From: JAICSD01 sp035637115
Lineage (GTDB): Bacteria; Acidobacteriota; Vicinamibacteria; Vicinamibacterales; 2-12-FULL-66-21
DNA length: 36,486 nt
Assembly: GCA_035637115.1 (NCBI GenBank)
Contig: DASPXV010000119.1
Location: forward strand, 1-36,486
Direction of reading: 5' to 3'
The position numbers and the translations under genes are program-made. Below the pieces are notes generated by a model. It was not told where the DNA came from and did not search any database. It was given only the letters and a program-made list of their open reading frames with translations. This document shows positions 6,357 through 13,653 of this stretch, piece after piece (the first letter of the stretch is position 1; every line of letters begins with the position of its first letter).

Positions 6357-7793
6357 GCGCGCCACGGCGAAGTCGTTCCGGCGGGCCACCGACCGCAGGT
6401 GCTCGGTGATCCGGATTACCGCCCGCTGCGCTTCCTCGATGCACGCGTTCACAGCGACGCCGCGATACGAGTTGCCCGCGAGGAACAGTCCGGGGTAGGG
6501 CGCGAGCGCGACTTCGATGCGCTCGAGTCTCGCAATATGTCCGGTCGTGTACTGAGGAATGCCACGGCGGTGCCGGACGATGTGGACGAACTCCGGCGCG
6601 ATCCGCAGCCCCATCGTCGCTTCCAGGTCGGCGCGGACCACCGCGAGGAGATCGCTGTCGCTGAGTTCCACCACTGACGGGTCGGTCGCTCCGCCGATCA
6701 TGACGCGCAACAGCGCCTTGCCCTGTGGCGCGCGCTGCGCGTAGATGCTCGTCTCCCAAAGCGCGCCGAGGATGCGCACGTTCTCGCCGCGCGGCACCAG
6801 GAATCCGAAGCCATCGAGCGGCCCCCTGTCGCGCGCGAGCGCTGCCGCGTCATAGCCGAGGCACACGACCGCAAGCGGCGCGGTCTGGATGGCGGCAAGC
6901 TGCGTCGCGGCGGCGGGGGCAAAGGGGCGAACGAGATCGGCCGTTTCGTAAGCGGGGCCCGCGAGGACCACCGCGTCCGCCTCGATCCGCTGGCCGTTGG
7001 CCGACAGGCTGAACGAGCGCGCTCCGACCAGGCGCGGCCCTCGCGCGGAGATGTGCCGTACCTGCAGTTCGGTGACGTGTCTGCCGGTCCGGACGATCGG
7101 GCCGAGCGAGGCCTCCACGCCGCGCACGAGCTCCTCCATGCCACCGATAAATGACGTCAGGCGGCCGGCGGGCGCGCCCATGCCGTTGCTGTGCCGCCGT
7201 TCGCGGCGCCGGGCGAGCATGGCGCGCATCAGGCTGCCGTAGGCCGCATCCATCTCGTACATCCTGGGGAAGCACGCGTGAAGCGACAACTGGCTCGCGT
7301 CTCCCGCGAAGATGCCCGACACCATGGAGCCTACGAGGACGTGCGCCGCCTCCCGTCCCATATGCCGCTCAGCGAAATTCAGGATGCTCTCGTCATGCCG
7401 CGGCGCGCGCGCGGAGAACGGCTCCGCGAGCACGCGCAGTTTTGCACGCGCGGACAGAAGCCCCGTCATGGCGAACGCGAGCGGCGACAGCGGCACCTCG
7501 TGCAGCTGTCCCGATCGGAAGATATAGCGCCGGCGAGCTTCGTCACGGCTCGGCATCAGGGCGGCTTGAAGTCCCAAAGACTCGACGAATGCGAGCGTTG
7601 CCGGCGCGTTGTCCAGGAACCCATCGGGCCCTGACTCGCACAGGTACCCGTCGATCGATTCGGAACGGACGTGTCCGCCGATGCGATTGCGCCGTTCCAG
7701 CACGAGGATCTCGGCGTCGGGCGCCTGCGTCCTCAGCGCGTGGGCGGTCGCCAGCCCGGCGATGCCTCCGCCCACGATCGCGACGCGAGTCAT
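6354..7793 (-). CDS. hemG: Protoporphyrinogen oxidase, HemY-type flavoprotein (479 aa)
   Basis: This enzyme oxidises protoporphyrinogen IX to protoporphyrin IX, the step before iron insertion. The N-terminal FAD-binding Rossmann motif VAIVGGGIAGLATAH starts at residue 4, with 'EILVLERRNRIGGHVRS' after it. A long substrate-binding middle and a C-terminal FAD contact, 'YPGLFLAGNSYRGVAVNACI', complete the family pattern at normal length. The ATG at 7793 overlaps the hemH stop by 4 bases (ATGA), showing coupling. HemY-type enzymes usually use oxygen as acceptor, which is odd beside an oxygen-independent HemN. The gene name hemY is used for the same family. Confidence 0.9.
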   Translation of the reverse strand: MTRVAIVGGGIAGLATAHALRTQAPDAEILVLERRNRIGGHVRSESIDGYLCESGPDGFLDNAPATLAFVESLGLQAALMPSRDEARRRYIFRSGQLHEVPLSPLAFAMTGLLSARAKLRVLAEPFSARAPRHDESILNFAERHMGREAAHVLVGSMVSGIFAGDASQLSLHACFPRMYEMDAAYGSLMRAMLARRRERRHSNGMGAPAGRLTSFIGGMEELVRGVEASLGPIVRTGRHVTELQVRHISARGPRLVGARSFSLSANGQRIEADAVVLAGPAYETADLVRPFAPAAATQLAAIQTAPLAVVCLGYDAAALARDRGPLDGFGFLVPRGENVRILGALWETSIYAQRAPQGKALLRVMIGGATDPSVVELSDSDLLAVVRADLEATMGLRIAPEFVHIVRHRRGIPQYTTGHIARLERIEVALAPYPGLFLAGNSYRGVAVNACIEEAQRAVIRITEHLRSVARRNDFAVAR

Positions 7794-8863
7794 ACGACCG
7801 CTCCTGCGAGAGCACCGTCCGCGACCCTGCCGTTGCTGCGCGACGCGCACTGCGTGCACGTCGCGGCGGTCTGCCGGGCCAGATGATCTTCAACGAGCCC
7901 CGCGAGCGCTGAAATGAAACGCGGCGACGTGTTCAACGCCTCGGTGCGCCAGTAGCCGGTGATACCCGCCTCGCGCGCGGTATCGGCGAAGAGCAGATCC
8001 ACTTCGTACAGCGTCTCGATGTGATCGGACACGAACGAAAGCGGGACGACGAGGACGTTCTTCACGCCTTGCCGGCCGAGCGATGCGAGCATCTCGTCCG
8101 TGCCGGGGCCGATCCACTTCACGGGCCCCGTGCGCGACTGGTAGGCGAGCACTTCGCGCGCGGTGAAGCGCAGGCGTTCCAGGATGCCGAGCCGCGTGGC
8201 CTCGATCTCGTCGACGTACGGATCCCCTTCATCGATGAACTTCTGCGGCAGGCCGTGCGCGCTGAAAAGGAGCACGGTGTCGCCGCGGCGATCGACCGGG
8301 ATGCCGTCCCAGGCGCGATTCACCGACTCCGCCATCGCGTCGAGATACCGCGGATCCGCCGCGTAACGATCCACGTGCGTCACCTCGAGATTCAGCGCGC
8401 GCCATTCCGGACGGGCCAGCGTGCGCTGGAACTCGCGCATCGACGAGCCCGTTGTCGCCTTCGAATAATGCGGGAACAGCGTCAGCGTCACGATCCGCCG
8501 GATGCCGGCGTTGGCGATGGCGCGGAGGGCGTCTTCGCAGGTCGGGCGCGTGTAGCGCATGGCAATGAATACGCGGAACGGGTGAGTGCCGCACTGACCG
8601 AGGTTGAGCCGTTCCTCCAGGGCCTCAGCCTGCGCCCGCGTGATCCGGAGCTGCGGCGATCCGCCGCCGATGCGCTCGTAGTTGCGGCGCACCGACGGGC
8701 CGCGCAGCCTGGCGATCATCCGCGCAAAGACCGGCTGGAGCGCCGCACCGAGAGGGAGCTCGATGATCTCGCGGTCAGAAAAGAGATTCACGAGGAACGG
8801 CTCCACCGACGCGAGGTCGTCGGGCCCGCCGAGGTTGAAGAGGAGAACGGCCGTAGGTGTCAT
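7790..8863 (-). CDS. hemH: Ferrochelatase (357 aa)
   Basis: HemH inserts ferrous iron into protoporphyrin IX to make haem. Recognisable family segments are 'AVLLFNLGGPDDLASVEPFL' at the N-terminus, 'LTLFPHYSKATTGSS', the catalytic 'LLFSAHGLP', and 'VPLSFVSDHIETLYEVDLL' with its conserved His and Glu. A short C-terminal tail contains CTQC, which may be a remnant of the Fe-S ligand region in some ferrochelatases or incidental. The start at 8863 lies 10 bases after the hemN stop, and the stop overlaps the hemG start, so hemN-hemH-hemG is one unit. Confidence 0.95.
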   Translation of the reverse strand: MTPTAVLLFNLGGPDDLASVEPFLVNLFSDREIIELPLGAALQPVFARMIARLRGPSVRRNYERIGGGSPQLRITRAQAEALEERLNLGQCGTHPFRVFIAMRYTRPTCEDALRAIANAGIRRIVTLTLFPHYSKATTGSSMREFQRTLARPEWRALNLEVTHVDRYAADPRYLDAMAESVNRAWDGIPVDRRGDTVLLFSAHGLPQKFIDEGDPYVDEIEATRLGILERLRFTAREVLAYQSRTGPVKWIGPGTDEMLASLGRQGVKNVLVVPLSFVSDHIETLYEVDLLFADTAREAGITGYWRTEALNTSPRFISALAGLVEDHLARQTAATCTQCASRSNGRVADGALAGAVV

Positions 8864-8873
8864 ATGTCGGCCC

Positions 8874-10274
8874 TCAGATCGTGCGTGAAAAGACCGGCCG
8901 GTTCTGGTGCGCCGCGAGATACCGATCGAAGGCCATGCAGATGTTGCGGACGAACAACCGCCCCCGATCGGTGACGGTCAGCGCTTCGGGGCTTGCTTCG
9001 AGGAGCCCGTCGGCGACGGGGCCTCCGGGCTCGCACAGAAGTTCGATCTCGGGCTTGAAGTAATCGCCCATTTCGATGTCGAACCGGTCGCGGAGCTGCC
9101 GGCGCTCCAGGCGGAAGTTGCACATCAGTTCGGCGATCACGAACCGGCGGAGATGATCGTCATCGGTGAGCGCGTAGCCGCGCTCGACGGGCAGACGTCC
9201 CGCGTCAATTGCCTCGTAATAGCGCGCGAGCGACTTGTGGTTTTGCGAGAAAGCACCGGCGACGTCGCTGATGGCGGACACTCCGAGTGCGATGCTGTCG
9301 GGCGCGGGACGCGTCGTGTAGCCCATGAAGTTGCGGTGCAGCCGGCGTTCGCGCGCGGCGATCGCCAGGTCGTCGTCGGGCAGCGCGAAGTGGTCCATGC
9401 CGATCGACTCGTAACCGGCGCCCGTGAACGATTCGATCGCGGCTCCGAGCAGAGCGCGCTTCTGGATCGCATCCGGCAGATCGAGAGGATCGATCGCCTT
9501 CTGGTTCGGTCGCAGCCATGGCACGTGCGCGTACGAGTAGACGGCGATCCGATCGGGCAGCATGTCGACGACGCTTGCCAGCGTGCGTTGGAACGACTCG
9601 ACCGTCTGGCACGGCAGCCCGTACACGAGATCGAAATTGATCGATTCGAATCCGGCGTCGCGCGCCGTCCAGTACAGCTGGCGTGTTTCCGCCTCCGACT
9701 GGCGCCGCTGGATGGCCTCCTGCACGGCCTTCGTGAAGTCCTGGACGCCGAACGACAGTCGGTTGAATCCGAGCTTGCGGAGCAGCACGAGTTGTTCGCG
9801 CGTGGTCACGCGCGGATCGATCTCGATCGCGCGCTCGGCATCCGGCGTGATGTCGAAGTGCCGTTGAACGACGCCGTCGAGGCGTGCGATCTGCTCGGCT
9901 GACAAATACGTCGGCGTCCCGCCACCCCAGTGGTACTGGACGGCGGTGCGGCGGCCTCCAAGCGCGGCGGCGACCATTCCGATTTCGCGTTCCAGGTACT
10001 CGAGATACGTCGTCGCGACGTCCCGTTTCTTCGTCGCGATTACCGCGCAGCCGCAGTACGCGCAGCGCGACTCGCAAAACGGCACGTGCAGGTAGAGCGA
10101 TATCGGCTGGATGCGCTCCGCGGCGGCGATCGCGAGCCGTGCGCGGTAATGCTCGGCCGTGAACCCGGGATGAAATTCGACTGCGGTCGGATACGACGTA
10201 TAACGCGGGCCGGGACGGTCGTAGCGCTCGATCAGCGTCGCAACGTCGGCGGCTTCCACAACTCGGCTCGTCAT
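8874..10274 (-). CDS. hemN: Oxygen-independent coproporphyrinogen III oxidase (466 aa)
   Basis: HemN is a radical SAM enzyme that decarboxylates coproporphyrinogen III to protoporphyrinogen IX without oxygen. The cluster motif 'HVPFCESRCAYCGCAV' places Cys at residues 67, 71 and 74 (CXXXCXXC). 'YHWGGGTPTYLSAEQI' and 'RLSFGVQDF' are the usual SAM-contact segments, and the C-terminal HemN domain is complete. The open frame continues upstream, but the ATG at 10274 (MTSRVVEAADVATLIERYDR) gives the normal family N-terminus. No ribosome binding site is visible; a sigma-54-like element predicts transcription from about 10276, so the message may be almost leaderless. Confidence 0.95.
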   Translation of the reverse strand: MTSRVVEAADVATLIERYDRPGPRYTSYPTAVEFHPGFTAEHYRARLAIAAAERIQPISLYLHVPFCESRCAYCGCAVIATKKRDVATTYLEYLEREIGMVAAALGGRRTAVQYHWGGGTPTYLSAEQIARLDGVVQRHFDITPDAERAIEIDPRVTTREQLVLLRKLGFNRLSFGVQDFTKAVQEAIQRRQSEAETRQLYWTARDAGFESINFDLVYGLPCQTVESFQRTLASVVDMLPDRIAVYSYAHVPWLRPNQKAIDPLDLPDAIQKRALLGAAIESFTGAGYESIGMDHFALPDDDLAIAARERRLHRNFMGYTTRPAPDSIALGVSAISDVAGAFSQNHKSLARYYEAIDAGRLPVERGYALTDDDHLRRFVIAELMCNFRLERRQLRDRFDIEMGDYFKPEIELLCEPGGPVADGLLEASPEALTVTDRGRLFVRNICMAFDRYLAAHQNRPVFSRTI

Positions 10275-10287
10275 GACCGGTGCGATC

Positions 10288-10302
10288 ACAAGGGACGTGC
10301 CT
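10288..10302 (-). promoter_or_regulatory. Sigma-54-like promoter for hemN-hemH-hemG
   Basis: The minus strand reads AGGCACGTCCCTTGT: GGCACG at -24 and TTGT at -12 with standard spacing. Its -24 GG is 26 bases from the hemN ATG, identical to the cytochrome at 6262, and both have TTGT instead of TTGC. Palindrome copy C is centred about 50 bp upstream of the GG. Confidence 0.55.
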
Positions 10303-10342
10303 GCGCGGTAACCGGCGCAAATCCTCGCGCCCATCTTCCGGC

Positions 10343-10358
10343 TGCCGGAAATCCGGCG
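10343..10358. promoter_or_regulatory. Recurrent 16-bp palindrome, copy C, between divergent promoters
   Basis: TGCCGGAAATCCGGCG, nearly perfect (GCCGGA-AA-TCCGGC). It overlaps a second inverted repeat, TTCCGGCTGCCGGAA (10337-10351). It lies about 50 bp upstream of the hemN -24 element on one side and about 82 bp upstream of the activator gene's -24 element on the other, so it could serve both. Confidence 0.6.
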
Positions 10359-10430
10359 GCTGGACATGTCTTCCTGCCGAAGTTTCGCCAGTTCTGCCGG
10401 AATTGGCCCGAAAAGGACCCAGACCCGCGC

Positions 10431-10446
10431 TGGCATCGGGGTTGCG
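10431..10446 (+). promoter_or_regulatory. Sigma-54 promoter for the activator gene
   Basis: TGGCATCGGGGTTGCG has TGGCA at -24, TTGC at -12 and GG-N10-GC spacing. The predicted start near 10457 is only 4 bases before the GTG start codon at 10461. This suggests autoregulation of the activator from the shared palindrome region at 10337-10358. Confidence 0.65.
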
Positions 10447-10460
10447 GTTGCCGGTGCGAC

Positions 10461-11519
10461 GTGCTTGATCTCCCGACCTTCTCGTTCGACTCAATCGTCG
10501 TGGGACAGAGCCCGCGCATGCGGACCGTGTTCGATTTCGTCCGCGTGATCGCCGACAGCGAGAGCAACGTGCTCATCGTCGGCGAGACGGGAACGGGGAA
10601 GGAGACGATCGCCAATCTCATTCACCATTCGAGCCGGCGCCGACGGCGCCCGTTCGTGGCGGTGAGCTGCGCGATCCTGACGGAAACGCTGATCGAGTCG
10701 GAACTCTTCGGCCACGAGCGCGGCGCCTTCACGGGCGCGCTCAAAGATCACGTGGGCCGCTTCGAGATGGCGAACGGCGGCACCATCTTCCTCGATGACG
10801 TCGACGACGTGCCGCGCGCGGTCCAGGTAAAACTCCTGCGGGTCCTGCAGAACCGGACGATCGAACGGGTCGGCGGAACGCACGCAATCCCGGTGGACGT
10901 GCGGGTCATCACCGGCTCGAAGCGCAGCCTGCAGCAACTCGCCGACGAAGGGCAGTTCAGAGAAGATCTGTTCTATCGTCTCAACGTCGTCCCGATCTTT
11001 CTGCCGCCGCTGCGCGAGCGGCGCGAAGACGTTCCGGCGCTCACCGACCATTTCCTGCGGCGGTTCACCCGCGCGCGCGGCGTCGAGATGCCCGCCGTCT
11101 CGCCGATCGTGCGTCAGGCGTTCGCGCGCTACAACTGGCCCGGCAACGTGCGGGAGCTCGAAAACGCCTGCGAGCGCATCGCCCAGACCTGCACCTGCTC
11201 GATGGTCCGCGTCGGCTGTTTGCCGGCCAGCCTGTTGTTCGGCGCCGGCGACGGCCTCCACGTGACGGCCGCCGTGCCGGACGTGCCGCGCGCGCCCGGA
11301 CGCGTATCGCTCGATGCACGTTTGCACGAAGTCGAAGCTCATCTCATTACCTGGGCTCTCGAGGTGAGCCACGGCAACAAATCGCGTGCGGCGGAGCTGC
11401 TACGTATCAAGCGCTCCACGCTCGGGGACCGCATTCGCCGCCTCGGTCTCGATCACCCGGCGGCCGACCCTGCGCACGCGCGACGGGGAGACGAGCACGA
11501 CGGGGATCAGGGAGTATGA
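10461..11519 (+). CDS. Sigma-54-dependent transcriptional activator without an N-terminal sensor domain (352 aa)
   Basis: This is an enhancer-binding protein that remodels sigma-54 RNA polymerase. From a GTG start at 10461 it goes almost directly into the AAA+ domain: 'IVVGQSPRMRTVFDFV', Walker A GETGTGKE (41-48), the sigma-54 contact GAFTGA (88-93), a Walker B-like region 'GGTIFLDDVDDVP', the arginine finger region 'FREDLFYRLNV' and 'NWPGNVRELENACERI'. A Fis-type helix-turn-helix ends the protein (about 304-330, 'GNKSRAAELLRIKRSTLGDR'). The ATG at 10519 would cut into the AAA+ domain. The linker holds C237-X6-C244-X-C246-X6-C253, a possible redox or metal site recalling the cysteines near the NifA linker. 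The frame continues upstream only as hemN antisense. Its likely targets are the palindrome-linked promoters of this window. Confidence 0.93.
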   Translation: MLDLPTFSFDSIVVGQSPRMRTVFDFVRVIADSESNVLIVGETGTGKETIANLIHHSSRRRRRPFVAVSCAILTETLIESELFGHERGAFTGALKDHVGRFEMANGGTIFLDDVDDVPRAVQVKLLRVLQNRTIERVGGTHAIPVDVRVITGSKRSLQQLADEGQFREDLFYRLNVVPIFLPPLRERREDVPALTDHFLRRFTRARGVEMPAVSPIVRQAFARYNWPGNVRELENACERIAQTCTCSMVRVGCLPASLLFGAGDGLHVTAAVPDVPRAPGRVSLDARLHEVEAHLITWALEVSHGNKSRAAELLRIKRSTLGDRIRRLGLDHPAADPAHARRGDEHDGDQGV

Positions 11520-12262
11520 CGATGGACCTGCAATCCGGAATTGTGTATGGCCCCGTCAGCTCGCGGCGGCTGGGGCGATCGCTCGGGATCAATCTGGCGC
11601 CGCCGGAGCGCAAGACGTGCAATTTCAACTGCGCGTACTGCCAGTACGGCTGGACGGACTTTCCCGCGAAGGGAACGTTTCCGCGGCCGTGCGACGTGAT
11701 CGATGCCGTCGATCGCGCGCTCGAGCAGAACCCCGACGTGGATTCGATCACCGTTGCGGGCAATGGCGAGCCGACGCTGCATCCCGGGTTCGCGCCGATC
11801 GTCGAAGGGCTGTACCACGTGCGCAACCGTCGCGCGCCGAAGGCGAAGCTCACGCTGTTATCCAACGGATCGACGCTGAACCGGCTGGACGTCGTCTACA
11901 GTCTGCCGCGCTTCGACACGCGCTGCATGAAGCTCGACGCGGGGGACGCCACCACGTTCCGATTGATGAATGCGGCGTCGATCAGCCTCGGACGGCTGAT
12001 CGCCGATCTGCGATCGATCGGGCAGCTCACGCTGCAATCGATGTTCGTCCGCGACGTCGACGGCATCGTCGACAACACCACGCCGCGCGCGGTGAACGCG
12101 TGGCTCGAAGCCGTCGACCGCGTGCGTCCCGCGAGCGTCGACGTCTACAGCCTGGCGCGTCCGCCGGCACGCGGCACGCTGTTGCGCGTTCCGCCGTCCG
12201 TGCTTGAAGACATCGCGCAGCGCGTGACCGAGCTTGGCATCCCCGCACGCATCTTCGCGTAA
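11516..12262 (+). CDS. Radical SAM protein of the COG0731-like type (248 aa)
   Basis: The radical SAM motif 'CNFNCAYCQYG' places Cys at residues 35, 39 and 42. 'GPVSSRRLGRSLGINLAPPE' before it and 'DSITVAGNGEPTLHPGF' after it are typical of a group of small radical SAM proteins annotated as Fe-S oxidoreductases and distantly related to wyosine-synthesis enzymes. The reaction in bacteria is not known to me. The ATG at 11516 overlaps the activator's stop (ATGA), so it is co-translated with the regulator, and might modify or mature part of the same respiratory system. Superfamily call firm; function open. Confidence 0.85.
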   Translation: MTMDLQSGIVYGPVSSRRLGRSLGINLAPPERKTCNFNCAYCQYGWTDFPAKGTFPRPCDVIDAVDRALEQNPDVDSITVAGNGEPTLHPGFAPIVEGLYHVRNRRAPKAKLTLLSNGSTLNRLDVVYSLPRFDTRCMKLDAGDATTFRLMNAASISLGRLIADLRSIGQLTLQSMFVRDVDGIVDNTTPRAVNAWLEAVDRVRPASVDVYSLARPPARGTLLRVPPSVLEDIAQRVTELGIPARIFA

Positions 12263-12265
12263 GGA

Positions 12266-12466
12266 GCCAACGGAGTCTTCGGAGGCAACGGAGTTTAATA
12301 ACGAAGCCAACGAAGCCAACGAAGTTAACGGAGGAAACGGAAAGGGGACCTCACCCCCCCACGCAAGTCTGTTGAACGCGTGCGTGGGGGGTGGGGTCCC
12401 CTCGTCGTTCCCTTCGTTATCTCCGTTGCTTCGTTACTTGGATTCCGTTACCTCCAAACACCCCGT
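12266..12466. repeat. Long inverted repeat built of 9-base units with a G/C-rich inner stem
   Basis: The left arm (12266-12343) is a run of units like AACGAAGCC, AACGAAGTT and AACGGAGGA with a period of about 9. The right arm (12402-12466) carries their complements (CTTCGTTAT, CTCCGTTGC, TTCGTTACT). Between them is a strong inner stem, GGGGACC...CACGCA at 12344-12365 against TGCGTGG...GTCCCC at 12381-12401, with a 15-base loop. It follows the radical SAM stop and precedes the decahaem cytochrome promoter region. It may act as a terminator or be a mobile intergenic repeat family; short frames through it are not genes. Confidence 0.7.
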
Positions 12467-12518
12467 TAGCTTCAGCTAAATATTTCCCAGCTCCCCCGAT
12501 TAATTCCCCGCAGACCAG

Positions 12519-12534
12519 CGACGAAAACCCGGCG
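12519..12534. promoter_or_regulatory. Recurrent 16-bp palindrome, copy F (degenerate)
   Basis: CGACGAAAACCCGGCG matches TGACGGAAATCCGGCA at 12 of 16 positions. On its own it would be unconvincing, but its centre lies 58-59 bp upstream of the -24 GG of the decahaem cytochrome promoter, the same placement as copies D1, E and G. Confidence 0.4.
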
Positions 12535-12582
12535 TTTCAGTGTTTTCCCGCGGGTTTAGGTGTTAGGGGGCAGAAAACGCCC

Positions 12583-12597
12583 AGGTACATCTCTTGC
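12583..12597 (+). promoter_or_regulatory. Sigma-54 promoter for the decahaem cytochrome/porin pair
   Basis: AGGTACATCTCTTGC has GG-N10-GC spacing with a perfect TTGC at -12 and GGTAC at -24. The predicted start near 12609 gives a leader of about 52 bases with AAGGAGG before the ATG at 12661. Confidence 0.55.
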
Positions 12598-12660
12598 CAA
12601 TACGGCTGCCAGGCGCATCGAATTCGAGCGCCTGTAAACGCAATCATCCAAGGAGGAACG

Positions 12661-13644
12661 ATGGGTCGCGCAACGCGCCCCCTCGGAATCATCGCCGCCG
12701 CGATCGGACTCTGGATCGCCGTCATGGTTTCGGTTTCGGCGTCCGCCGCCACGCGTCAGAACACCGCGCCGGCAGCGAAGGCATCCGAGACCGCGACCGC
12801 GCCGGCCGTCCAGGCGACGGGTTACGCTGGCGAGGACACCTGTCTGACGTGCCACGAGGATCACAAGAAGGGCTACCACGGCAGTCCGCATGCGCGCGCG
12901 GCGAACCCGCGCTCCCCGGCGGCGAAAAAAGGCTGTGAGAGCTGCCACGGTCCCGGTCAGGCGCACGTCGACGGCGGAGGGGACAAGACGAAGATCAGGA
13001 ACCCCGCCACGATGACACTTCGCGACGCGAACGCGACGTGCATGTCGTGCCACAACCGAACCAGCCACGACAACTTCGCCGGCGGCAAGCACGACGGCCG
13101 GAACGTGGGCTGCGTAACGTGCCACAGCGTGCACGCGGCGAAATCCGAAAGGGTGCTGCTGAAGACGACGACGGTCACCGAGACCTGCGTGCAGTGCCAC
13201 CGGAAGGAAGTCAACAAGGTTCACAAGTCGTCGCACATGCCGGTCACCGAGAGGAACGGCAGCAAGATGGAGTGCACGACGTGCCATAACCCGCACGGCT
13301 CGCAGAACGTCAAGATGCTCAGGGAAGGCTCCTCGATCACCGAGGCATGCGCGAGCTGCCACGCCGAGAAGCGCGGGCCGTTCCTGTGGGAGCACGCGGT
13401 CGGACGCGAAAGCTGCGTCACCTGCCACGATGCGCACGGGTCGAACAACGAGCGCATGCTCGTCGCGAAGCTGCCGATGCTCTGCCAGCGGTGCCACATC
13501 CACAGCCGGCACCCGGCGACCATTTACGACTCGACGCAGGTCACCAACAGGAGCAACCGCATCGCCGGTCGCGCCTGCGTGAACTGCCATCAGATGGTTC
13601 ACGGATCGAACCATCCGACGTCGGGCAAGGTCTTCCTGCGGTAA
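12661..13644 (+). CDS. Periplasmic decahaem c-type cytochrome, MtrA/DmsE-like (327 aa)
   Basis: A Sec signal (about residues 1-30, ending near SASA-AT) is followed by ten CXXCH motifs: CLTCH, CESCH, CMSCH, CVTCH, CVQCH, CTTCH, CASCH, CVTCH, CQRCH and CVNCH. Length, haem number and 'CHEDHKKGYHGSPHA' match the DmsE/MtrA/PioA decahaem family, which plugs into an outer-membrane barrel and carries electrons across it. The start is supported by AAGGAGG before the ATG. The MtrB/PioB-like barrel gene follows after 9 bases, as in known porin-cytochrome conduits. An outer-surface terminal cytochrome is not present in the window. Confidence 0.93.
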   Translation: MGRATRPLGIIAAAIGLWIAVMVSVSASAATRQNTAPAAKASETATAPAVQATGYAGEDTCLTCHEDHKKGYHGSPHARAANPRSPAAKKGCESCHGPGQAHVDGGGDKTKIRNPATMTLRDANATCMSCHNRTSHDNFAGGKHDGRNVGCVTCHSVHAAKSERVLLKTTTVTETCVQCHRKEVNKVHKSSHMPVTERNGSKMECTTCHNPHGSQNVKMLREGSSITEACASCHAEKRGPFLWEHAVGRESCVTCHDAHGSNNERMLVAKLPMLCQRCHIHSRHPATIYDSTQVTNRSNRIAGRACVNCHQMVHGSNHPTSGKVFLR

Positions 13645-13653
13645 CCGAGGAGA

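Noticed and set aside
9930..10460. Upstream extension of the sigma-54 activator frame that could look like a sensor domain
   Set aside because: It is the antisense of hemN; hemN has clear motifs and codon use on the minus strand, and no known sensor motif appears in the extension.
12297..12343. Short direct repeats (AACGAAGCC) considered as a CRISPR array
   Set aside because: Units are only 9 bases and contiguous, without spacers, and no cas genes are nearby.
12391..12660. Upstream extension of the decahaem cytochrome frame (90 extra codons)
   Set aside because: It would cross the inverted repeat and the -24/-12 promoter. The ATG at 12661 has AAGGAGG and starts a signal peptide.
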